This document shows, piece by piece, positions 1-5,724 of a stretch of DNA of 5,724 bases. The notes under the pieces were generated by a model. The model was not told the origin of the DNA, made no database searches, and saw nothing but the letters and a program-made list of their open reading frames with translations. The translations under genes and the position numbers were made by a program. Position 1 is the first letter of the stretch; each line of letters starts with the position of its first letter. Source of the DNA: Hydrogenophaga sp. (GTDB lineage Bacteria > Pseudomonadota > Gammaproteobacteria > Burkholderiales > Burkholderiaceae_C); contig JAGXRS010000212.1 in assembly GCA_018335615.1 (NCBI GenBank), forward strand, positions 1 to 5,724. The letters are read 5' to 3'.

Positions 1-2160
1 ATCCGCATCGGCGACAACAAGGGCGGCCGCTACAAGAGCGACAACTTCTGGATGATGGCCGATACAGGCCCCTGCGGCCCCTGCAGCGAGATCTTCTACG
101 ACCACGGCCCGCACATCCCCGGCGGCCCGCCCGGCAGCCCCGAGGAAGACGGCGACCGCTTCATCGAGATCTGGAACAACGTGTTCATGCAGTTCAACAT
201 GGACGAGACGGGCGCCGTGACGCCGCTGCCCGCGCCCTGCGTGGACACCGGCATGGGCCTGGAGCGCTTGGCCGCCATCCTGCAGCATGTGCACAGCAAC
301 TACGAAATCGACATCTTCGACCAGCTGATCAAGGCCGCCGGCCGCGAGACCGGTACGCAAGACCTGAGCAACCCCTCGCTCAATGTGATCGCCGATCACA
401 TCCGCGCCACCGCCTTCCTGGTGAGCGACGGCGTGATCCCCTCCAACGAAGGTCGCGGCTACGTGCAGCGCCGCATTGTGCGCCGCGCCATCCGCCACGG
501 CTACAAGCTGGGCCAGAAAACGCCGTTCTTCCACAAGCTGGTGCCCGATCTGGTGGCGCTCATGGGCGAGGCCTACCCGAACATGGCGCGCCAGGCGCAG
601 CGCATCACCGAGGTGCTCAAGGCCGAGGAAGAGCGCTTCTATGAAACGCTGGCCAACGGCATGGAAATTCTCGACGCCGCGCTGGCCAGCGGCGCGAAGG
701 AGCTGCCCGGCGATGTCGCGTTCAAGCTGCACGACACCTATGGCTTCCCGCTCGACCTGTCGGGCGATGTGTGCCGCGAGCGCGGCCTGACGGTGGACGA
801 AGCCGGTTTCCACGCCGCCATGGAGGCGCAGAAGGCCAAGGGCCGTGCTGCCGGCAAGTTCAAGATGGACCGCGCGCTGGAATACGCGGGCGCGGCCAAT
901 GCCTTCGTGGGCTACGAGCAGCTGGAAGCGCCTGGCAAGATCGTCGCGCTGTATGTGGACGGCACCGCCACGGCCGAACTCAAGGCCGGCCAGATGGGCG
1001 TCGTCGTGCTCGACAACACGCCTTTTTACGCCGAGAGCGGCGGCCAGGTGGGTGACCAGGGCGTCATCACCAGCGGCTCGGCCCACTTTGCGGTGGACGA
1101 CACGCAGAAGATCAAGTCCGACGTGTTCGGCCACCACGGCACGCTGGCCGAGGGCACGCTCAACGTCGGCGACCATGTGACGGCCAGTGTGGACACGGCG
1201 CTGCGCGCGGCCACCGTGCGCAACCACAGCGCCACCCACCTGATGCACAAGGCCCTGCGCGAGGTGCTGGGCGAGCATGTGCAGCAGAAGGGCTCGCTGG
1301 TGAACGCCGAGCGCACCCGCTTCGACTTTGCCCACAACGCCCCGCTGACCGACGCCCAGATCCGCGAGATCGAAGCCCGCGTGAACGCCGAGGTGCTGAC
1401 CAATGCGCCGGTGGACGCGCGCCTGATGGACATCGAGTCGGCCCAGAAGACCGGCGCCATGATGCTGTTCGGCGAGAAGTACGGCGAGACCGTGCGCGTG
1501 CTCGACATCGGTTCCAGCCGCGAACTCTGCGGCGGCACGCACGTGCAGCGCACCGGTGACATCGGCCTGTTCACCATCGTGGCCGAAGGTGGCGTGGCCG
1601 CCGGCGTGCGCCGCGTCGAAGCCGTCACCGGGCTGAACGCGCTTGCCTACATGCAGGACATGGAAGCCACGCTGGGCGGTGTGGCGGGCACGCTGCGCGT
1701 GGTGCCCAACGAGGTACCCGCCCGCGTGGGCGCCCTGCTGGAGCAGATGCGCGAGATCGAGAAGGAAATGGCCGCCCTCAAAGGCCGGCTGGCCTCGGCC
1801 CAGGGCGATGAGCTGGTGGCGCAGGCGGTGGACGTGCAGGGCGTGAAGGTGCTGGCCGCGGTGCTGCAGGGCGCCGATGCCAAGGGCCTGCGCGAAACGG
1901 TGGACAAGCTCAAGCACAAGCTCAAGAGCGCGGCCATCGTGTTGGCCTCGGTGGACGGCGGCAAGGTACAGCTGGCCGCTGGCGTCACGTCTGATGCCAT
2001 GAGCAAAGTCAAGGCCGGCGAGCTGGTGAACTTCGTCGCCCAGCAGGTGGGCGGCAAGGGCGGCGGCAAGCCCGACATGGCCATGGCCGGCGGCACCGAC
2101 GCCAGCACGCTGCCGCAGGCGCTGCAGTCGGTACAGGCATGGGTGGCCGAACGCCTGTGA
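1..2160 (+). CDS. alaS: Alanyl-tRNA synthetase, 5'-truncated by the window edge
   Basis: AlaRS charges tRNA-Ala with alanine in the cytoplasm and hydrolyses mischarged Ser/Gly-tRNA-Ala. The reading frame is open from base 1 and gives 719 residues, ending at TGA 2158-2160. Seen in order (fragment numbering): the class II core stretch TGPCGPCSEIFYDHG from about residue 21; class II motif 3 GMGLERL (84-90); the tRNA-recognition segment GRGYVQRRIVRRAIRHG from about 151; the editing-domain zinc ligands HSATH (409-413) and CGGTH (510-514); a charged probable coiled coil (about 573-602); and a glycine-rich C-Ala segment (GGKGGGKPDMAMAGG, 684-698). Aligning the zinc ligands with E. coli AlaRS from memory implies about 155 missing N-terminal residues and a normal full length near 874. 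No frameshift or missing key residue is seen. The start codon and promoter lie outside the window. The stop overlaps the next gene, so the two are probably cotranscribed. Confidence 0.98.
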   Translation: MRIGDNKGGRYKSDNFWMMADTGPCGPCSEIFYDHGPHIPGGPPGSPEEDGDRFIEIWNNVFMQFNMDETGAVTPLPAPCVDTGMGLERLAAILQHVHSNYEIDIFDQLIKAAGRETGTQDLSNPSLNVIADHIRATAFLVSDGVIPSNEGRGYVQRRIVRRAIRHGYKLGQKTPFFHKLVPDLVALMGEAYPNMARQAQRITEVLKAEEERFYETLANGMEILDAALASGAKELPGDVAFKLHDTYGFPLDLSGDVCRERGLTVDEAGFHAAMEAQKAKGRAAGKFKMDRALEYAGAANAFVGYEQLEAPGKIVALYVDGTATAELKAGQMGVVVLDNTPFYAESGGQVGDQGVITSGSAHFAVDDTQKIKSDVFGHHGTLAEGTLNVGDHVTASVDTALRAATVRNHSATHLMHKALREVLGEHVQQKGSLVNAERTRFDFAHNAPLTDAQIREIEARVNAEVLTNAPVDARLMDIESAQKTGAMMLFGEKYGETVRVLDIGSSRELCGGTHVQRTGDIGLFTIVAEGGVAAGVRRVEAVTGLNALAYMQDMEATLGGVAGTLRVVPNEVPARVGALLEQMREIEKEMAALKGRLASAQGDELVAQAVDVQGVKVLAAVLQGADAKGLRETVDKLKHKLKSAAIVLASVDGGKVQLAAGVTSDAMSKVKAGELVNFVAQQVGGKGGGKPDMAMAGGTDASTLPQALQSVQAWVAERL

Positions 2161-2735
2161 AACCGCTGAGCGCCGCCTCGCCACCGTGGCAGCGGCGCTC
2201 CTGCCTGGCGGCGCTGGCCAGTGCCTGCCTGCCCGGGTTGCTGGGCTCGCCGGTCGCGTGGGCCGCCTCGCCGGGCGTACCCCCGCGCGACGGGCGCGAG
2301 CCTTGGCCCCGGCGCGCGCCCACACCCGCGCTGGATGCGCTCAACCTGCAGGGCGAGCGCGTGCGCCTGGCCGACTTCAAAGGCCGGGCGGTGCTGCTCA
2401 ACTTCTGGGCCAGCTGGTGCGAGCCCTGCAAGGTCGAGATGCCTGGGCTGCAGAGCCTGCCCGGTCTGCTGGGCGAAGACCGGCTGGCGGTGCTGGCGCT
2501 CAACTTCAAGGAGCCGCCGCGTCGCGTGCTGCAGTTCGTGAACAGCACCGGCCTCACGCTGCCCGTGTTGCTGGACCCGCTGGGCGAGCACGCCCAGGCG
2601 TGGGACGTGCGCGTGTTCCCCACCACGGTGCTGATCGACCGGCAGGGCCGGGCGCGCCACCGGGTGCGCGGCGAGGTGGACTGGACCAGCGCCGCTGCGC
2701 TGGGCTGGGTCGATCAGCTGCTGGCCGCCAGCTGA
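2139..2735 (+). CDS. Exported TlpA-like thiol-disulfide oxidoreductase (thioredoxin fold)
   Basis: This is a predicted periplasmic redoxin of the TlpA/ResA type, a family that usually reduces disulfides in exported proteins or in cytochrome c maturation. The client is unknown. The ORF has 198 codons from ATG 2139. The N-terminus has a twin Arg (WQRRSCLAAL, Arg19-Arg20), a hydrophobic stretch and a likely signal peptidase I site AWA|AS after residue 42. The mature domain has a strand-plus-active-site segment LLNFWASWCEPC (Cys94, Cys97) and the cis-proline loop VFPTTVLID (Pro161). After signal removal the only cysteines are the redox pair. The start is uncertain. ATG 2139 overlaps alaS by 22 bases with no clear ribosome site, while GTG 2157 makes a GTGA stop-start overlap with a GGGTGG (2141-2146) 10 bases upstream and removes only six residues. 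Both starts keep the signal peptide. LASAC resembles a lipobox but has a poor -3 residue. Fold assignment is secure; the exact subfamily is not. Confidence 0.93.
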   Translation: MGGRTPVKPLSAASPPWQRRSCLAALASACLPGLLGSPVAWAASPGVPPRDGREPWPRRAPTPALDALNLQGERVRLADFKGRAVLLNFWASWCEPCKVEMPGLQSLPGLLGEDRLAVLALNFKEPPRRVLQFVNSTGLTLPVLLDPLGEHAQAWDVRVFPTTVLIDRQGRARHRVRGEVDWTSAAALGWVDQLLAAS

Positions 2736-2764
2736 GCGGGTGCGGCTGGAACCCCGGCCGGCCG

Positions 2765-2770
2765 CATAAT
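2765..2770 (+). promoter_or_regulatory. Candidate -10 element (CATAAT) upstream of the transglutaminase-like gene
   Basis: CATAAT matches the sigma70 -10 consensus at five of six positions and is one of few AT-rich spots in a very GC-rich gap. No good -35 hexamer sits 16-18 bases upstream, so the call rests on the -10 alone. Transcription would start near 2777 and give a leader of about 93 bases containing the hairpin at 2816-2836. Confidence 0.4.
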
Positions 2771-2815
2771 CCCGCTTCGCCACGCCCCCGTGCGCTGGCG
2801 TCCTGAAGGCAATGC

Positions 2816-2836
2816 GCCGCAGCCTGTGCCTGCGGC
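2816..2836 (+). repeat. Inverted repeat (7-bp stem, 7-base loop) in the leader of the transglutaminase-like gene
   Basis: GCCGCAG (2816-2822) pairs perfectly with CTGCGGC (2830-2836) around the loop CCTGTGC. An overlapping alternative stem, GTGCC (2826-2830) with GGCAC (2834-2838), would exclude the first. No T-run follows, so it is not a standard intrinsic terminator. In DNA this GC-rich it may be chance. Confidence 0.35.
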
Positions 2837-2857
2837 ACTGCCCATTTCCCCCACTCC

Positions 2858-2861
2858 GGAG
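2858..2861 (+). promoter_or_regulatory. Ribosome binding site (GGAG) of the transglutaminase-like gene
   Basis: GGAG lies 8 bases before ATG 2870, an optimal Shine-Dalgarno spacing. It fixes the start just upstream of the Tat motif. Confidence 0.75.
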
Positions 2862-2869
2862 TTCTCTTC

Positions 2870-3988
2870 ATGACCACCGATCGCCGCCACTTCCTGCAGG
2901 GCGCCGCTGCCGCATCCCTGGCCGCTGCCTTGCCTTTGTTGTCCCCGTCCGCCAGCGCCCAGACCGCCGCACCTGCACGCCGCCATTTCCAGCCGGCCGC
3001 CAGCGACTGGCGCACCTTCGACGTCACCACCCGCGTCGACATCCAGCAGGCGGAAGGGCTGACGCAGGTCTGGCTGCCGCTGCCCAACGTCGAGTCGGAC
3101 TGGCAGCAAGGGCTGACCAACCGCTTCGGCAGCAACGGCGACGCCCGCCTCACGGAATCGACCCTCTACGGCGTGCGCATGCTGCATGTGCGCTTCAACC
3201 CCGGTGAGGCCGCGCCCTATGTGGAGCTGACCAGCCGCGTGCGCACACGCAACCGCGTGACCGACTGGGCGCAGAAATCCGCCACGGCGGAAGATGCCGC
3301 CACGCTGCGCTTCTGGACCCAGCCCACGCGCCTGCTGCCCACCGACGGCATCGTGCGCACCACCGCCCGCGAGGCCACGCGCGGCGCCCGCACCGACGTG
3401 CAGAAGGCCCAGGCGATCTACGACTGGGTGGTGGCCAACACCCACCGCGAACCCAAGACGCGCGGTTGCGGCGAAGGCGACATCAAGACCATGCTGGAGA
3501 CCGGCAACCTGGGCGGCAAGTGCGCCGACCTGAACGCCATCTTCGTCGGCCTGTGCCGCGCCGTGGGCCTGCCGGCGCGCGACGTCTACGGCATCCGCCT
3601 GGCGCCGTCGGCCTTCGGTTACAAGGAGCTGGGCGGCAACCCGGCCAGCCTCAAGGGCGCGCAGCACTGCCGCGCCGAGGTGCACCTGGCTGGTTATGGC
3701 TGGGTGCCCATGGACCCGGCCGACGTGGCCAAGGTGATGCGTCTGGAGACATCCGATTGGATCAAGACCACCGATCACCCGGTGGTGGCACCGGTGAACC
3801 GGGCGCTGTTCGGCAGCTGGGAAGGCAACTGGCTGGCCTGGAACATGGCGCACGACCTGAAGCTGCCGCAGGCACAGGGCCCGGAACTGGGTTTCTTCAT
3901 GTACCCCACGGCCGAGACCGGCGGCGAGCGGCTCGATTCCTACGCGCCCGACAGTTTCAAGTACCAGATCACCGCCCAGGAAGTCTGA
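2870..3988 (+). CDS. Tat-exported transglutaminase-like (papain-fold) protein
   Basis: This 372-residue protein belongs to the bacterial transglutaminase-like superfamily, whose members are cysteine proteases/amidases or transamidases. The substrate cannot be told from sequence. The N-terminus DRRHFLQ (residues 4-10) is a near-consensus twin-arginine motif, followed by an Ala/Leu-rich stretch and a likely cleavage ASA|Q after residue 30, so it is probably folded in the cytoplasm and exported to the periplasm. Residues about 45-135 look like a beta-rich N-terminal domain. The catalytic core follows: RGCGEGD (Cys200), GGKCADLNAIF with the nucleophile Cys218, QHCRAEVHL with His266, and GYGWVPMDPAD with Asp282. 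The triad is complete and in the family order. Two further cysteines are at 229 and 267. The start is set by the GGAG at 2858-2861. The gene follows the TlpA-like gene by 134 bases and may have its own promoter. Family is secure; activity and role are open. Confidence 0.93.
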   Translation: MTTDRRHFLQGAAAASLAAALPLLSPSASAQTAAPARRHFQPAASDWRTFDVTTRVDIQQAEGLTQVWLPLPNVESDWQQGLTNRFGSNGDARLTESTLYGVRMLHVRFNPGEAAPYVELTSRVRTRNRVTDWAQKSATAEDAATLRFWTQPTRLLPTDGIVRTTAREATRGARTDVQKAQAIYDWVVANTHREPKTRGCGEGDIKTMLETGNLGGKCADLNAIFVGLCRAVGLPARDVYGIRLAPSAFGYKELGGNPASLKGAQHCRAEVHLAGYGWVPMDPADVAKVMRLETSDWIKTTDHPVVAPVNRALFGSWEGNWLAWNMAHDLKLPQAQGPELGFFMYPTAETGGERLDSYAPDSFKYQITAQEV

Positions 3989-4022
3989 CCGGCTTCGGGT
4001 GGCTCGGGGCGCGCGCCGGACT

Positions 4023-4049
4023 GGGGGCGCTAAAACTACAATCGCCCCC
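4023..4049 (+). repeat. Perfect inverted repeat framing the serS -10 and touching the start codon
   Basis: GGGGGCG (4023-4029) and CGCCCCC (4043-4049) are exact reverse complements separated by 13 bases that contain TACAAT. The right arm ends at the base before ATG 4050. It could be an operator or a hairpin in read-through RNA. It has no T-tract and so is not an ordinary terminator. Confidence 0.55.
4037..4042 (+). promoter_or_regulatory. Candidate serS -10 element (TACAAT), implying a leaderless or near-leaderless mRNA
   Basis: TACAAT matches the sigma70 -10 consensus at five of six positions within the only AT-rich patch of the gap. Counting seven bases past the hexamer puts +1 near 4049, within about one base of the serS ATG at 4050. 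The segment 4030-4049 has no purine-rich ribosome site, and GGGGG at 4023-4027 is 22 bases from the ATG, too far to act as one. No good -35 hexamer is seen. The +1 position is inferred. Confidence 0.5.
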
Positions 4050-5369
<1,320 letters not shown>

Positions 5370-5401
5370 GGGCGCGGCACCGGCCCGGCGGCGCGGCCTG
5401 G
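5370..5401. other. Short convergent gap between serS and the minus-strand ORF
   Basis: The 32-base gap is almost entirely G and C and contains an 8-base direct repeat GGCGCGGC (5371-5378 and 5390-5397). I see no stem followed by a T-tract on either strand, so no intrinsic terminator can be called for either gene. Confidence 0.5.
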
Positions 5402-5724
5402 TCAGTGCTTCGGCGGCGGGTCGCCGTTGTCGTCCAGTGCACGCCGCGTGAGTTCGGGCAGCAGCCCGGCCACGAAGTCGTCGCCCAACCACTGACGGGT
5501 GGCTTCATCGGCGGGGTCGTGTGCGCTGCGCAGCGTGATGCAGCTGAAGGCGCCGATCCCCACCTCCACTTCCAGCCCGTCCGGCACGCGCCAGCTGATG
5601 CCGTGGGGCGGTGTGGTGGTCTGTGCCGCCCAGGCGTTGATGAAGTACTCGAAGAAACCCAGGGTGCCGCGGCGCCAGACCTCGGCGATGTAGATGTTCC
5701 AGGTGGACGCCTCTTCGGTCACGA
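5402..5724 (-). CDS. Unrecognised protein, 5' end at or beyond the window edge
   Basis: This frame runs from the right edge to TGA (5404-5402). I do not recognise a family. The visible part is about 106 residues if the GTG at 5722-5720 is the start, but that codon lies two bases from the edge and its ribosome site would be outside, so the protein may be longer. It is rich in aromatic residues in its first half (TWNIYIAEVWRRG, LGFFEYFINAWA), has a middle segment WRVPDGLEVEVGIGAFSC, and ends in an acidic, proline-containing tail (DDNGDPPPKH). There is no signal peptide or clear membrane segment; the composition suggests a small soluble protein. The varied, non-repetitive amino acid composition and the absence of any better frame here support it being real, unlike the Arg/Ala-rich antisense frames elsewhere. 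It converges on serS and is not in the same transcript. Confidence 0.65.
   Translation of the reverse strand, partial: VTEEASTWNIYIAEVWRRGTLGFFEYFINAWAAQTTTPPHGISWRVPDGLEVEVGIGAFSCITLRSAHDPADEATRQWLGDDFVAGLLPELTRRALDDNGDPPPKH

Larger units (their letters stand above)
2736..2869 (+). other. Intergenic region between the TlpA-like and transglutaminase-like genes
   Basis: These 134 bases hold no convincing gene. They contain a GGCCGGCC palindrome (2756-2763), a CATAAT -10-like element (2765-2770), a perfect 7-bp inverted repeat (2816-2836) and a purine-rich ribosome site (2858-2861). No T-tract follows any hairpin, so there is no recognisable intrinsic terminator for the upstream gene and read-through is possible. 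Confidence 0.6.
3989..4049 (+). other. Intergenic region before serS
   Basis: These 61 bases are GC-rich up to 4030 and then abruptly AT-rich (4031-4042). They hold the serS promoter candidate and the inverted repeat described separately. There is no T-tract terminator for the upstream gene and no Shine-Dalgarno sequence at a usable distance from the serS ATG. Confidence 0.6.

Noticed and set aside
1026..2783. Antisense frames opposite the 3' part of alaS and the TlpA-like gene (1026-1628, 1647-2783 and 2009-2626)
   Set aside because: They are opposite well-supported genes, overlap each other in different frames and have Ser/Arg/Pro/Ala-rich composition without recognisable domains.
2186..2806. 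Alternative plus-strand frame over the TlpA-like gene
   Set aside because: The product is Arg/Gly/Ala-rich and lacks the WCEPC and cis-Pro motifs seen in the correct frame.
3989..4049. A T-box or other aminoacylation-sensing leader upstream of serS
   Set aside because: The gap is only 61 bases, has no T-box sequence or specifier stem, and the likely promoter leaves almost no leader.
4023..4049. Intrinsic terminator for the transglutaminase-like gene
   Set aside because: The stem is GC-rich but the 13-base loop is long and no T-run follows; the second arm is followed directly by the serS ATG.
5371..5397. Direct repeat GGCGCGGC as a functional site or terminator
   Set aside because: An 8-base G/C-only repeat in a G/C-only 32-base gap is expected by chance, and no T-tract is present.

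Overview
The window is GC-rich (strong G/C preference at third codon positions) and gene-dense, and looks like ordinary chromosomal housekeeping DNA. The AlaRS and SerRS sequences are clearly proteobacterial. The codon bias, the Tat-type signal sequences and the TACAAT/CATAAT-style -10 elements without -35 partners suggest a betaproteobacterium, probably in Burkholderiales/Comamonadaceae. That placement is inference from style, not a database match.

Layout, left to right: (1) positions 1-2160 hold the 3' five-sixths of alaS (alanyl-tRNA synthetase), cut by the window edge. (2) A small exported TlpA-like thioredoxin-fold gene overlaps the end of alaS (2139, or GTG 2157, to 2735). (3) A 134-base gap holds a candidate promoter, a GC hairpin and a good ribosome binding site. 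(4) A Tat-exported transglutaminase-like protease-fold protein lies at 2870-3988 with a complete Cys-His-Asp triad. (5) A 61-base gap carries a -10 element inside a perfect inverted repeat that abuts the next start codon. (6) A complete serS (seryl-tRNA synthetase) lies at 4050-5369. (7) An unrecognised ORF on the minus strand converges on serS and runs to the right edge.

Two cytoplasmic class II aminoacyl-tRNA synthetases therefore flank two proteins predicted to work in the periplasm. The two synthetases share a task (charging tRNA for translation). The two exported proteins could be linked through thiol chemistry, because the TlpA-like protein has a WCEPC redox pair and the transglutaminase-like protein depends on a catalytic cysteine, but this is a hypothesis. 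I see no mobile element, CRISPR array, tRNA/rRNA gene, phage gene or defence system. I found no convincing evidence of a new biological system. The most interesting local features are the apparently leaderless serS start inside an inverted repeat, and the unrecognised right-edge ORF.
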